A stretch of DNA of 64,000 nucleotides, taken from contig JADJOB010000002.1 of the NCBI GenBank assembly GCA_016714025.1, positions 1,830,001-1,894,000 of the forward strand, written 5' to 3'. Made by a program: the position numbers and the translations under genes. Below are positions 54,635 through 64,000 of this stretch, piece by piece; position 1 is the first letter of the stretch; each line of letters begins with the position of its first letter. Under the pieces are notes generated by a model. It was given only the letters and a program-made list of their open reading frames with translations. It had not been told where the DNA came from and did not search any database. Origin of the DNA: Saprospiraceae bacterium. GTDB lineage: Bacteria > Bacteroidota > Bacteroidia > Chitinophagales > Saprospiraceae.

Positions 54635-57600
54635 TCAAAAATATTTAGCAATCAATTTACGGGATTTTTCCCTTGTTTTGAATCCTAACATATACATTGC
54701 TGGAACAACTAACAAGGTTAAAAAAGTAGAAGTGATTAATCCAAATATTATGGTCCAGGCAAGTGGTCCCCAAAAAGCCACGTTATCACCGCCCAAATAA
54801 AATTTAGGATCAAAATTGGTAAACAGACTTTCAAAATCCATGTTAACACCAATTCCCAATGGGATCAATCCAAGTATGGCAGACAGTGCTGTAAGTATCA
54901 CTGGGGTGATCCTCGTTGCACCACCTTCAACAACAGCTTCTTCAACCGGTGTCCCCCGATGTCGAAGCTCGTCCGTAAATTCGATCAGCAAGATTCCGTT
55001 TCGCACAACAATTCCAGCCAATGAGAAAATACCAACACCCGTCATGACCGCACTCAAGGTAATGTTAAAAAATCCGAATCCCAATGCAATCCCAATCAAT
55101 GAGAACAATACCGTACTAAATATAATAGCTGGTTTTACTACAGAATTGAATTGAGTAACCAGGATCAAAAACATTAAAGCGAGTGCAGTACCAAATGCAA
55201 CACCTAAAAAGTCAATCGTTTCTTGTAGTTCTTCTTGTTCGCCAGAAAAATTTATTTCATATCCTTCAGGTAAATCCATTTGAGCTGCGAGGTCTTTTAT
55301 TTGAGCTATGATTGCAGATGGATTAAATCCTGTGACTACATCTGAAGCCAAGGTCAAAACTCTTTTTTGATTTTTTCTATTGATCGTGGAAATGGAATTA
55401 CCATAAGAAATTGTGGCAATCGAACTGATTGGAATTTGTTTAAATCGTTGGGTGGACATATCCATAAACGATACATTTAAATTCAATAATTCTTCCAGTT
55501 TGTCGCGATTGCTTTCTTTGATCCGCAATTGGATTGGATAGTCATCATTCTGGTCTCTGTATTTAGAAACTTCTTTTCCAAATAAGGCAGTGCGTAATTC
55601 CAGTGCAACCTGAGCCAAACTGATCCCTTCGCGTTGGGCTTTTTCTTCATCAATGTCAATGACAATTTCTGGTTTTGAAATTTGCAAATCAGATTTCAAA
55701 CCATCAATCCCTTCAATTTTATTTGCTTCGATGCCTTTCATTAATTGCCGGCTGATTTTATCCAAAGCATCAAAATCATCTCCAGTGATTTCTATGGAGA
55801 TTGGTTTACCAACCGGCGGACCGTTATTTTCTTTTTCTACACTGATTTCAGCACCGGGAATTCCTGTTTTAAACTCTTCCCGAAGAGAATCCAATACGGC
55901 ACGGGTAGATTTGCCACCACGATCTGCAAATCGGACAAAGGCAACAGATACTTTGCTTTTATTGGGCGTAGCAACCCGATCCGGATTTTGCGGATCACCG
56001 GCTCCAAGACCTATATTTGAGATAATTGAACTAACAATAGGATTGTCTTTTCCAACGACTTTGTAAACCCGGTTTTCTATAACCTGTGTGATAGAGTCTG
56101 TTACATTTGCATCGGATCCAATAGGTAATTTGCAATAGACAAATGCAAAATTGGGTTGACCGTCTGGAAATGCTTCAATCTGTGGATTGGTACTTCCGTA
56201 ATAAATAAAACTTGCAATCAATAAAACAAAGACACTCAGGATAACACCAAGCGGACGATATCCTTTAATTAAAATTCTCAATAAACTTCTATATGCATTT
56301 AATACTGCAGGCCACCATTTTGTTTGGAATAAGAAAATTAATTTAGAAAAAACAAAGTGGTAAAGTAAAATTAGTAGGATGCAAAAAACTGCAAAATTGC
56401 CAAGGCCTTTGCCCATACTGAAATAACCTAATAGCGCCAGACCAATAAAGAAAATAAATACTTTGCGATAACTTGCTAAAGTTTCTACTTTGCCGGGTTC
56501 GTCTCGCTTCATGAAACTTGCAGCAAAAACCGGATTCATCACAAAGGCTACAAATAAGGAAGCACCCAGTGTAATAATCAAGGTTACCGGAAGGTGAGAC
56601 ATGAATTTACCAATGATGCCCGGCCAGAATAGCAATGGAAAAAAAGGCATGAGTGTGGTAAGGGTACCGGCCAATACAGGCACAAAAACTTCACCTGCGG
56701 CATATTTGGCCGCTTCAACAATGCTGAGGTGTTTGTATTTATTAAAGATCCGGTGTGTATTTTCAATAACGACGATGGCGTCATCTACGATAATCCCCAG
56801 TGCCAGTAATAAAGAGAAAAGTACAATTACATTCATAGTCATATCCAATCCCGGCATAATCAGAAATGCTACTAAACAGGATAAGGGGACTGCTAATCCG
56901 ACAAAGAATGCATTGGTAAAACCCATAAAAAACATCAGGATGAATACCACGAAAATAAATCCAAGGATTACCGTATTTATTAAGTCATGCAATTGAACAC
57001 GCGTATTTTCTGAAGTATCGGCCGTCACTTTTACTTTGATACCCGGTGGAAATTTATTGGCTTTATATTCGTTGATGATGGCATATATTTTGTCCGTTGC
57101 TTCAATGAGATTTTCACCACTTCGTTTAATGACATTCAAGGTGATGACAGATTGATTATCTAATCGGGCAAAATCCTGCTTTTCTTTAAAATTATCTTCT
57201 ACCGTTGCAATGTCTTTTAGAAATACAGTAGTACCTGTAAATGAACGTACAATGATTTCACGGATTAATTTGGGATCGTTAAATTCTCCGGTAATCCTGA
57301 CATTCCGACGCAATTCGTTAATGCGCAATTCACCGGCAGAAATATTTAAATTCTGACCTCGTATCGCATTTTCAATATCATTGAAGGTGATGCCGGATGC
57401 GTTTAATTTATATAGATCTACATCAACATGAATTTCCCGGTCTACACCACCAATCAGATCGACCCGGGTAATCTCTTTGTTGTTTTCTATTTTATCTTTT
57501 AATTGCTCTGCATATTCTTTCAAACGATCGAGTGGAAAATCTCCGGCAATATTGATATTCAGGATGGGCATTTCACTAAAATCAAATTCCTGAACTTGAG

Positions 57601-58003
57601 GATCATCTTTTAAATCGGTAGGCAAATCTTTTTTAGCCTTATCAACGGCATCTGAAACGCGTTGTTTACACAATTTAGGATCCTGATCGGTATTAAACTC
57701 TGCAATTACCAAAGAGAAATCAGAAAGCGAATTGCTTTTAATCCGTTTAATACCACTTACTGATTTTAATTCTTTCTCAATGGGTTTGGTGATCAGGTTT
57801 TCAATATCAGCAGGAGTTGCACCTGGATAAATGGTTGCAATTGAAACCGTAGGGATGACAATATCTGGAAACAATTCTTTGGGAATCCGTTGATAGGAAA
57901 CAAAACCTGCCAAGCAGATAATGATCGTTATAACATAAATACTGGTTGAATTGTGAATGCACCAGTTTGTAAATTTTAATTGCTTGATATTTTCAAGATT
58001 CAT
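54635..58003 (-). CDS. RND-family efflux permease
   Basis: A 1122-residue inner membrane transporter of the AcrB/HAE type. The first helix is followed by a porter domain with FDFSEMPILNINIAGDFPLD, then TM2-6 including FSLLLALGIIVDDAIVVIEN with the paired Asp of the proton relay in TM4. A second porter domain and TM8-12 complete the structure (for example VMTGVGIFSLAGIVVRNGIL). It exports drugs, lipids or other compounds in exchange for protons. It is encoded 30 nt after the adaptor gene. No TolC-type outer membrane gene is present in the window. Confidence 0.92.
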   Translation of the reverse strand: MNLENIKQLKFTNWCIHNSTSIYVITIIICLAGFVSYQRIPKELFPDIVIPTVSIATIYPGATPADIENLITKPIEKELKSVSGIKRIKSNSLSDFSLVIAEFNTDQDPKLCKQRVSDAVDKAKKDLPTDLKDDPQVQEFDFSEMPILNINIAGDFPLDRLKEYAEQLKDKIENNKEITRVDLIGGVDREIHVDVDLYKLNASGITFNDIENAIRGQNLNISAGELRINELRRNVRITGEFNDPKLIREIIVRSFTGTTVFLKDIATVEDNFKEKQDFARLDNQSVITLNVIKRSGENLIEATDKIYAIINEYKANKFPPGIKVKVTADTSENTRVQLHDLINTVILGFIFVVFILMFFMGFTNAFFVGLAVPLSCLVAFLIMPGLDMTMNVIVLFSLLLALGIIVDDAIVVIENTHRIFNKYKHLSIVEAAKYAAGEVFVPVLAGTLTTLMPFFPLLFWPGIIGKFMSHLPVTLIITLGASLFVAFVMNPVFAASFMKRDEPGKVETLASYRKVFIFFIGLALLGYFSMGKGLGNFAVFCILLILLYHFVFSKLIFLFQTKWWPAVLNAYRSLLRILIKGYRPLGVILSVFVLLIASFIYYGSTNPQIEAFPDGQPNFAFVYCKLPIGSDANVTDSITQVIENRVYKVVGKDNPIVSSIISNIGLGAGDPQNPDRVATPNKSKVSVAFVRFADRGGKSTRAVLDSLREEFKTGIPGAEISVEKENNGPPVGKPISIEITGDDFDALDKISRQLMKGIEANKIEGIDGLKSDLQISKPEIVIDIDEEKAQREGISLAQVALELRTALFGKEVSKYRDQNDDYPIQLRIKESNRDKLEELLNLNVSFMDMSTQRFKQIPISSIATISYGNSISTINRKNQKRVLTLASDVVTGFNPSAIIAQIKDLAAQMDLPEGYEINFSGEQEELQETIDFLGVAFGTALALMFLILVTQFNSVVKPAIIFSTVLFSLIGIALGFGFFNITLSAVMTGVGIFSLAGIVVRNGILLIEFTDELRHRGTPVEEAVVEGGATRITPVILTALSAILGLIPLGIGVNMDFESLFTNFDPKFYLGGDNVAFWGPLAWTIIFGLITSTFLTLLVVPAMYMLGFKTREKSRKLIAKYF

Positions 58004-58033
58004 AGGAAAGGATTAGAAGAAGCGATTCAAAAA

Positions 58034-59167
58034 TTAAAGAGCAATTTGTTGGCCGTCTACCAATTCGTTGTAACCAACTGTAATAATTCGGTCGCCAGAA
58101 GAAATTCCGGATTTAATTTGTGTTTCGCCATTGTATTCGATGCCGGGTTCAATTATCCGTTTTTTAGCATACCAATTTCCATTGGATTCTTCAGCTACCA
58201 GAATGTAATGTTCTCCTTGAATGCTTTTTTGAACCAGATTGCTTGAAATGACATAGGTATTTTTAATTAAACCATTGTTGATTTTAATTTTCAGCGTCTG
58301 ATTGCTCATAAAGTTTGAACCTCCTGCAGGCAATGCAACCTCTGCTAAAAAAGTACGTCGTGTCAGGTTAATGGTTTTGCCAACAAAAATGATTTTGGAT
58401 TCCAGATTTTGATTACCGGCCTGATCAAAAAGAGTTACTTTATCTCCGATTTTAATTTTGCCAATATAAGAATCACTCAATTCGGCTTTAATTTTCAAAT
58501 TTTTATTATTGACAACGCGCACACCTGCAAATCCCGGGCTGGCGATTTCACCAATTTTTAAATTTACCTGATCTACAGTACCTTGAATGGGAGATTTGAT
58601 ATACGTCATAGCCAATTGGGATTCCAGGGTTTTTAATTTCAATTCCAATTGATCTTTTTGATTTTTAGCCTGAAGGTATTGTGCTTCACTTCCAATGTTT
58701 TGTTCCCACAATCTTTTTTGTTTTTCATACATGGTATTCGCCAGGGACAATCCAGTTTTTACTTCATCCATTCCTTTGCGGATAGTGGCTCCATCTAAAA
58801 CAGCAAGAATTTTCCCAGGACTTACCAGGTCACCTTCTTTTACCAGGATAGATGTAACTACACCCGGCATCTGTGGAGCTGCTAAAATATTGTTGTTTGC
58901 ATCTACAATTCCTTGTACTTCGATGTAATGTTTGAAATCCCTTTTTTGTGGGGTGTCAATTTTTACCAGTTTGGATTTTGAAAATGAAAAACTGGTATCG
59001 TTGGCGGCCACGAGGATCTCCAATTCTTTTATCTGGGCGTTTAGGTCTTTTAGCTGATTTTTTAATTCAGCCAGACGAATTTTTGGGTCTTTGATTTCAG
59101 TTGGTTTGCCGCAAGCAGTTAATAAGATAATTACAGCACAACTAGTCAATAAATTAATAGTCTTCAT
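58034..59167 (-). CDS. RND efflux periplasmic adaptor (MFP), lipoprotein
   Basis: A 377-residue protein with a lipoprotein signal: lipobox LLTAC with C19. A coiled hairpin (residues ~30-60 and ~130-190) flanks a lipoyl-like domain containing GVVTSILVKEGDLVSPGKIL and SPIQGTVDQVNLKIGEIASPG. β-barrel and membrane-proximal domains follow. It would connect the permease encoded just downstream with an outer membrane channel. The gene is the first of the two-gene operon and stands alone upstream, with about 200 nt to the next gene. Confidence 0.9.
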   Translation of the reverse strand: MKTINLLTSCAVIILLTACGKPTEIKDPKIRLAELKNQLKDLNAQIKELEILVAANDTSFSFSKSKLVKIDTPQKRDFKHYIEVQGIVDANNNILAAPQMPGVVTSILVKEGDLVSPGKILAVLDGATIRKGMDEVKTGLSLANTMYEKQKRLWEQNIGSEAQYLQAKNQKDQLELKLKTLESQLAMTYIKSPIQGTVDQVNLKIGEIASPGFAGVRVVNNKNLKIKAELSDSYIGKIKIGDKVTLFDQAGNQNLESKIIFVGKTINLTRRTFLAEVALPAGGSNFMSNQTLKIKINNGLIKNTYVISSNLVQKSIQGEHYILVAEESNGNWYAKKRIIEPGIEYNGETQIKSGISSGDRIITVGYNELVDGQQIAL

Positions 59168-59378
59168 GCAGGATTAGAAATTAGTTGAAAGAGTTTCAGA
59201 ATGACGTAAAATAAACGCCTGTAAGATTAAATGGTTCTACATAATATGCAAATAACAAATTCTTTAAACATTAAATTCAATAATAATATATAAACTATTT
59301 GTAATCAGTATCATAATTGAATAAATTCGCAAGGGATCGGGCTTCCATTCGATCGGTTCAAACAAAGCCTGCGATTCC

Positions 59379-59834
59379 TTAAAAAGGGTAGTCCGGGAGC
59401 TCCTGAGTAAATTGATACGTTGATTTCAAAAAATCAATTTGACAAAGCAAACTCAGCTGCCCATTACTGACCATGAGATAGGGTGCTTTCAGTTGAATAT
59501 TGTATCGTGCAGCTTGATCCAAAACATCTTGTAAAATCTGAATCTGAGGGGCCTTGCATTCAACCAATAAGAAGGCTTGCGCCATTTTATTGTAAACTAC
59601 CAGGTCAAAGCGTTTTTTTAACTGATAAACAGCGACTTGTTTTTCCACAGCCATTCGACTCAAAGGGATGTGGTGCTTTAAATTCAGGTATTGGATCAGG
59701 CATTGGCGTACGGTCTCTTCAGGAGTTTCTGCCATCCATTTTTTACGGACAGGATCAAACAACATGGGTTTTGGCAAAAGCTGTCGTTTTAGGCTAGCCA
59801 ACCAATCCACCATCTTAAATTCAAATGAAGCCAT
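59379..59834 (-). CDS. Stand-alone HSDR_N-type PD-(D/E)xK nuclease-like protein
   Basis: A 151-residue protein with the N-terminal domain of type I restriction R subunits (HSDR_N). The opening FDPVRKKWMAETPEETVRQCL is typical of the family. The nuclease-core residues are D77 in RFDLVVY and E92-x-K94 in LLVECKAP, with E64 before them, a complete PD-(D/E)xK arrangement. The helicase part of HsdR is absent, and no methylase or specificity gene is close by. Such single-domain proteins are common in Bacteroidota and have no proven restriction role. The gene lies alone between the efflux operon and the exopolysaccharide operon. Confidence 0.8.
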   Translation of the reverse strand: MASFEFKMVDWLASLKRQLLPKPMLFDPVRKKWMAETPEETVRQCLIQYLNLKHHIPLSRMAVEKQVAVYQLKKRFDLVVYNKMAQAFLLVECKAPQIQILQDVLDQAARYNIQLKAPYLMVSNGQLSLLCQIDFLKSTYQFTQELPDYPF

Positions 59835-59921
59835 GTTGTTTTAAAATCGAATTAAACAAACCATAAAATTAAGTATTTTCTAAATTTCATATTAATATTT
59901 TACATATATATATAAAATTGA

Positions 59922-59982
59922 TATATTTGCAGCTAGACTGAAATACGCTTCATTATCTCGCCAGGAAACTGGTTTGTTTCAG
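59922..59982 (+). promoter_or_regulatory. Promoter -7 box and structured leader of the exopolysaccharide operon
   Basis: TATATTTG at 59922-59929 fits the Bacteroidota -7 box. Downstream, CTGAAA (59938-59943) pairs with TTTCAG (59977-59982) and encloses CCAG-GAAA-CTGG (59961-59972), a small hairpin with a GNRA-type loop. The first gene begins at 60017, so a leader of about 75 nt carries this structure. Confidence 0.45.
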
Positions 59983-60016
59983 TGGAAAGCAAGAATATGA
60001 AATCAAGTAAACTATT

Positions 60017-61360
60017 TTGAGTTCGTTTAATCATTCGATAAGAAATTTTGTGACCAAGCTTATCGTAAGTGGTCTTGCTTTTTTAATTTTCTTATATGTT
60101 CCAAAACTTCTTGGTCCGGAATTATTTGGTATTTTAAGTTTTCAAACGGCATTTGTTGGTTTATTAATTCCTTTAAGTTCTTTTGGATTTGGCGCGGGCA
60201 TCGTTTATTTAATAAGTTCAACAAAGTATGCTGTTAAAGATGTCAGCTACACGGTATTTAAACTTGCGTTCATACTCGCTGTCTTTAATGCTGCTCTGGT
60301 TTTTGTTATTTATCAACTGGGATTTTTACAATCTTTTGATGCAGGTATTCATACTATCCAGGTATTTTATTTTTCTTTTGCCATTTTTTGTCAATCCTTG
60401 AGTTTTGTCCTGGGACGTCTATATTATGGTAATTCTGATTTTAAAATATTAAATATAATAGAAATCAGTATCAGTTTAATCAACCCGATTTTATTGATTG
60501 CTTTGTTTTTTATTTTAGGAAGTACCAATACTAATTTCTTATACCTTTCCTTTTTAGGGGTATCCCTTATTGGATTGCTATTTCATATTTACTATGCACG
60601 TCGCTTTTGGAATCTTAATGATTACAACAAAGAATTTGTTAGTGATGCAGGTTCTTACGGATTGCAAGCCTGGCCGGGAGACCTGGCGGTTCGGGCTAAT
60701 TTGAGAATGGATCAATTGATTTTGATTTCATTTAGTTCGGCAAGTGCTTTGGGTGTTTATAATATTGCTGTTAAACTGGTCGAGTTAGTTTGGTTGATTC
60801 CCGATGCATTGGGTCCTGTATTGTTTAACCGGATTGCTAAGCAACAGAATTCTAGTGAATCGTTAGAATTGATTGCGAAGTTGCACAGACTGCTCTTGAG
60901 TTTCAGTTTGGTTATGCTGATATTTCTGACATTAATATGTTATTACCTCCTCATTCCCTATTTCTTAGGAGCTGATTATGCAGACATGATGATTCCATTT
61001 ATTTTATTGATTCCTGGCAGTTTGTTTCTTATCTCATCCAAAATAGTTACGAAATTGTTTTCTGCTACGGGTCAGGTAAAATGGACCAGTCAAATCAGTA
61101 TTTTTGGAGCTTTGGCCAGTATCATTGGATATTTTATTTTAATTCCTTTATGGGGAATGCAAGGAGCTGCAATCGCCTCAACGATTGGTTATTTTTGCTT
61201 GTCATTGGCTGGTTGGATCTTGTTGGCGAAAAATTATCCCATTCAATTGTTAGACTTTTTTGACATTCGGTTGGATGATTGGGTATGGTTGTTTTCCAAC
61301 TTGAAGCAATGGTATCAATCTAAAACTAACCTTCAAATCAATACCGGTGAAAGGCTTTGA
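60017..61360 (+). CDS. wzx: Polysaccharide flippase (Wzx/MATE-like)
   Basis: A 447-residue membrane protein with about twelve to fourteen hydrophobic helices, opening with FVTKLIVSGLAFLIFLYVPK and LLGPELFGILSFQTAF, the usual start of oligosaccharide flippases (PST/MATE fold). Start is at TTG 60017; no ATG in frame is nearby, and the upstream ATG at 59998 is out of frame. It would move lipid-linked sugar units across the inner membrane. The gene heads an operon: its end overlaps the next gene by 14 nt. Confidence 0.85.
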   Translation: MSSFNHSIRNFVTKLIVSGLAFLIFLYVPKLLGPELFGILSFQTAFVGLLIPLSSFGFGAGIVYLISSTKYAVKDVSYTVFKLAFILAVFNAALVFVIYQLGFLQSFDAGIHTIQVFYFSFAIFCQSLSFVLGRLYYGNSDFKILNIIEISISLINPILLIALFFILGSTNTNFLYLSFLGVSLIGLLFHIYYARRFWNLNDYNKEFVSDAGSYGLQAWPGDLAVRANLRMDQLILISFSSASALGVYNIAVKLVELVWLIPDALGPVLFNRIAKQQNSSESLELIAKLHRLLLSFSLVMLIFLTLICYYLLIPYFLGADYADMMIPFILLIPGSLFLISSKIVTKLFSATGQVKWTSQISIFGALASIIGYFILIPLWGMQGAAIASTIGYFCLSLAGWILLAKNYPIQLLDFFDIRLDDWVWLFSNLKQWYQSKTNLQINTGERL

Positions 61361-62564
61361 TCGCTTTATTTGGATCTTATTCTGTGTGTATGTATTCATG
61401 CTGCCTTTTGAGAATATTTCCAAAGTAATATGGCAAATAGAAAGCCCTTATAGACCCTATAGAGTGCTCGCTTTGTTAATTGGTGTGTTAATAATTATAA
61501 GTAGAAAACCCAATAATCTTAAATTTTATAATAATGATTTAAAATTGGCTTGGGTATATTTATTTGGTTTGATACCCAGTGCCATTGCCTGGTCTAAAGG
61601 CATGCTGTTGGCTGAGAGTTTTTGGTTGACTTCATTACAGTATTTTATTGTGCTTTGGATTTTTTTATTAATTAAATCATTACCGGTACAACTAAAAGAA
61701 ATTTATACTTGTCTCAATGTATTTTGTTTTGGAGTTGTCATAAACAGTTTGTATATGATCTACCTGTTTGGATTTAATGATTTAGGCAGGCAAAGTGGTT
61801 TTATGGACAATCCTAATTTTGCAGCTTTTGCATGTAATGTGGCTTTTACTTTTTTTTTATATCAGTTTTTTCATGAGCCTGCAACAAGGTTTCAAACAAC
61901 TGGGTGGTTGATAGCTGTTGTGATCTTGCTTTTCGGCTTGTTGGTTACCGGTTCACGCAGTGCTTTGATTTCTTTTGCCGCATCCATTGTACTCGTTGTT
62001 TTTTACAGATTTAATTTTAAGAACACGCTGTCGAAATTAACTTTGTTGCTGTTGCCATTAGGGTGCTTGACATTATTTATTGACTTTAATAGCTTGGTAG
62101 ATGCAATACCTGCCTGGAATCGATTGGTGACTTTGGCAGGAAAGGAGGAAGCGAGATCTACCTTATGGTTGCAGGGGATTGAAGCTTTCAAGGATTCAAA
62201 CTTTATAGGCTTGGGGATTGAGCAATTTAAGAATCCACAAAATTACAGTCGTTACGTTGGAGCAACTGAAAATGTTAGCGTTGCAAATCAGGCAGGTTTG
62301 GTATTACACAACGATTACCTTACGGTATTGGTTGAATATGGGATTTTGGCATTTATCTGTTTTGTGGGTTTTTATATGGGTATAATACGGAGATTGAATT
62401 CAAGTTATTTTAATAATCCAAATTTATTTGTTTTTAAAATATGCTTTTGGAATATGGCTATTTTTTCAATGTTCGCTTCTAGTTTTCAGTCGCATTCACT
62501 TTGGTTTGTGTATATTTTTTTGACTTTTGTATCCAACAGAGATATTAAAATGGATAAGATTTAA
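61347..62564 (+). CDS. O-antigen polymerase/ligase-like membrane protein
   Basis: A 405-residue protein with about ten or more hydrophobic helices and one larger loop in the second half, the layout of Wzy polymerases and O-antigen ligases. The loop contains TLAGKEEARSTLWLQGIEAF and GLGIEQFKNPQ, in the position of the conserved R...GxGxxxF loop of the Wzy/WaaL superfamily, and there is an upstream VTGSRSAL motif. GTG is the start codon, 14 nt before the flippase stop. It would polymerise or attach the polysaccharide in the periplasm. Wzy and WaaL cannot be separated by eye. Confidence 0.8.
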   Translation: MKGFDRFIWILFCVYVFMLPFENISKVIWQIESPYRPYRVLALLIGVLIIISRKPNNLKFYNNDLKLAWVYLFGLIPSAIAWSKGMLLAESFWLTSLQYFIVLWIFLLIKSLPVQLKEIYTCLNVFCFGVVINSLYMIYLFGFNDLGRQSGFMDNPNFAAFACNVAFTFFLYQFFHEPATRFQTTGWLIAVVILLFGLLVTGSRSALISFAASIVLVVFYRFNFKNTLSKLTLLLLPLGCLTLFIDFNSLVDAIPAWNRLVTLAGKEEARSTLWLQGIEAFKDSNFIGLGIEQFKNPQNYSRYVGATENVSVANQAGLVLHNDYLTVLVEYGILAFICFVGFYMGIIRRLNSSYFNNPNLFVFKICFWNMAIFSMFASSFQSHSLWFVYIFLTFVSNRDIKMDKI

Positions 62565-62591
62565 ATTGTATGGAAGATTTAATTTAATTTA

Positions 62592-63149
62592 ATGAAAATT
62601 ATTAGAGTATTAAGTGCATATATCAGGTTTATATTCCATAAGCTATATTATTTAAAATCTTTGAGGGGTTCGTGGATTGGTTTAATGTTTTGGAATGCTA
62701 AAATCTTGATAGAATCCAATGGGGATTTAAAGTTGGGAAAAAAAATAATTCTGTCAGATTATTCTGAACTAAAGGCAATTGGGTCATTAGTTATTGGATC
62801 TAAAGTATTTGTCAATAAGTATAGTAGAATTATTTCACTAGATAATATTCAGATAGGAAGTAATGTATTAATAGCTCAATTTGTAACTATTTTGGATCAT
62901 GATCATAATAGAATTATGCATCACGGCAACATGATTTTTGAGAATTACAACACTGGCCCTGTTTATATCGGTGACAATGTGCTTATTGGTGATAAAGTTA
63001 CTATTTTAAAGGGTAGTCATATTGGCAATAACGTAGTCATTGGTGCAAATTGTGTAATTAATGGTTTAATTCCTTCAAATAGTATTGTTTCATTTAAAAA
63101 AGATTCTCAAATAATTCTTAAGAATAAAATAGAGGATGCCAAAATATGA
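62592..63149 (+). CDS. Left-handed β-helix acyltransferase of the exopolysaccharide operon
   Basis: A 185-residue protein with a hexapeptide-repeat, left-handed β-helix fold: repeated I-G-x-x units (LVIGSKVFVNKYSR, IQIGSNVLIAQF, VYIGDNVLIGDKV, IGNNVVIGANCVI). A loop with HDHNRIMHH resembles the catalytic-histidine region of maltose/virginiamycin-type O-acetyltransferases. The first 50 residues are basic and amphipathic and may associate with the membrane. It probably acetylates a sugar of the exopolysaccharide. The next gene starts 14 nt before its stop. Confidence 0.85.
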   Translation: MKIIRVLSAYIRFIFHKLYYLKSLRGSWIGLMFWNAKILIESNGDLKLGKKIILSDYSELKAIGSLVIGSKVFVNKYSRIISLDNIQIGSNVLIAQFVTILDHDHNRIMHHGNMIFENYNTGPVYIGDNVLIGDKVTILKGSHIGNNVVIGANCVINGLIPSNSIVSFKKDSQIILKNKIEDAKI

Positions 63150-64000
63150 TTATTTGTTAATTGGTCCTTATCCATTTGGGCATTCAAAGCAAATTGGAGG
63201 CGCTACCATACTTTTTAAAATATTAGTGGACAGCTGTAATGAGAATCGCATTCTAAATGCAGTCATTCCAACAAATAAATTTCAAGGAAAATTTTACAAT
63301 TTGGTTAACTTTTTCCTGGTTTTAATGAAAGCAATTAGATTGATACCGCTTTCGGGTACGATTTTTTTAAATGTAAATAGGAGAGGATATGTATATATCG
63401 CTCCATTCATTTCATTTTATACATGGATATGGAATAGAAAATTTGTTTTAAGAATATTCGGTGGCGATGCAATTGATATATATTTATTATCTGGGTTTGT
63501 ACAAAAATGGATACTATATAGACTGTATAAAAGTTGTTCGTTGTTATTTTGCGAAACGAAAGCAGAAGTTAATTTTTTTAAATCTGTGAATCCTAGAAGT
63601 TTTTGGTTTCCTAATTCACGTCCATTAGGAGCAAATTTTATATCTAGACATTATGCAAAGAAATTTGTTTACATAAGTCAGATAAAAGAATCAAAAGGGA
63701 TTCTAGTCCTATTAAATGTATTTCAAGAATTAGATTCTACATATCAATTGGAAATATATGGGCCAATAATTGAACCTAAGTTGGATTGGATAAAATCAAC
63801 TAAATATTATAAAGGAATTTTAAATTTTGATTCAGTAACAAGAGTCTTAAATGAGCAGAATGTTTTGATTCTACCAACTTTTCATCATGGCGAAGGATAT
63901 CCTGGAATTATCATTGAGGCCTACATGATGTCTATTCCTGTAATAACAACTAATTGGAAGTCAATTAAGGATATTGTAGCTATTGGTCGATCTGGTATTT
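63136..64000 (+). CDS. GT4-type glycosyltransferase (runs off the right edge)
   Basis: ATG at 63136 opens a frame that stays open to the window end (288 codons). The start MPKYDYLLIGPYPFGHSKQI and GGA are typical of GT-B glycosyltransferases with an N-terminal nucleotide-binding-like domain. Later, FVYISQIKESKGILVLL is the family's donor-domain strand, and NVLILPTFHHGEGYPGIIIE corresponds to the E-x7-E donor-binding motif of GT4. It transfers a sugar from a nucleotide donor in exopolysaccharide assembly. The C terminus is not present in the window. Confidence 0.82.
   Translation, partial: MPKYDYLLIGPYPFGHSKQIGGATILFKILVDSCNENRILNAVIPTNKFQGKFYNLVNFFLVLMKAIRLIPLSGTIFLNVNRRGYVYIAPFISFYTWIWNRKFVLRIFGGDAIDIYLLSGFVQKWILYRLYKSCSLLFCETKAEVNFFKSVNPRSFWFPNSRPLGANFISRHYAKKFVYISQIKESKGILVLLNVFQELDSTYQLEIYGPIIEPKLDWIKSTKYYKGILNFDSVTRVLNEQNVLILPTFHHGEGYPGIIIEAYMMSIPVITTNWKSIKDIVAIGRSGI

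Overview
The window comes from an AT-rich member of the Bacteroidota, and a Saprospiraceae-like relative is the best guess. The evidence is the number of large secreted proteins with type IX secretion (T9SS) C-terminal sorting domains, β-helix and HYR/PKD-type repeats, Bacteroidota-type -7 promoter boxes (TAnnTTTG), and a Bacteroidota-lineage tyrosine recombinase. Genus assignment is inference; no rRNA gene is present.

Positions 1 to about 29222 look like the right-hand part of an integrated mobile island. Its right edge is marked by the 3' half of a tRNA-Pro(GGG) gene (29177-29222) directly behind an integrase (27060-29026). The left end and the intact tRNA are not in the window. From left to right the island holds T9SS-secreted proteins, a short RadC plus ArdC anti-restriction pair, a block of small accessory genes (DUF3892, three tandem related proteins), a four-gene signalling operon (small protein, membrane protein, histidine kinase, LuxR-type regulator), two more T9SS proteins, and a mobilization operon (vWA protein, membrane proteins, VirD4-like coupling protein, RHH accessory protein, relaxase). 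A ubiquitin-conjugation-like cassette follows (metallo-β-lactamase fold protein, E2-E1-JAB fusion, multi-TM protein, HEPN/DUF4145-like protein), then the integrase. Four genes at the right edge are interrupted: E2-E1-JAB by a 1-base shift, the membrane protein by a 1-base shift, the HEPN-like gene by an in-frame stop, and the integrase by an exact 743-bp tandem duplication.

An 18-bp palindrome, ATTACTAT-NN-ATAGTAAT, occurs exactly at 8430 and 16582 and in degenerate form at 10986. It flanks the signalling operon and the tandem-paralogue operon and is a candidate site for the local LuxR-type regulator.

From about 29.2 kb on, the content looks chromosomal: further T9SS proteins (including a 4106-residue giant at 37536-49856), a TPR-adenylate cyclase whose transition-state arginine is replaced by alanine, a dense cluster of short tandem repeats (34.6-35.1 kb), a coiled-coil/membrane pair, aspartate kinase, a barnase/barstar-type RNase and inhibitor pair, an RND efflux pump with its adaptor, and the beginning of an exopolysaccharide operon (flippase, polymerase, acyltransferase, glycosyltransferase) that runs off the right end.
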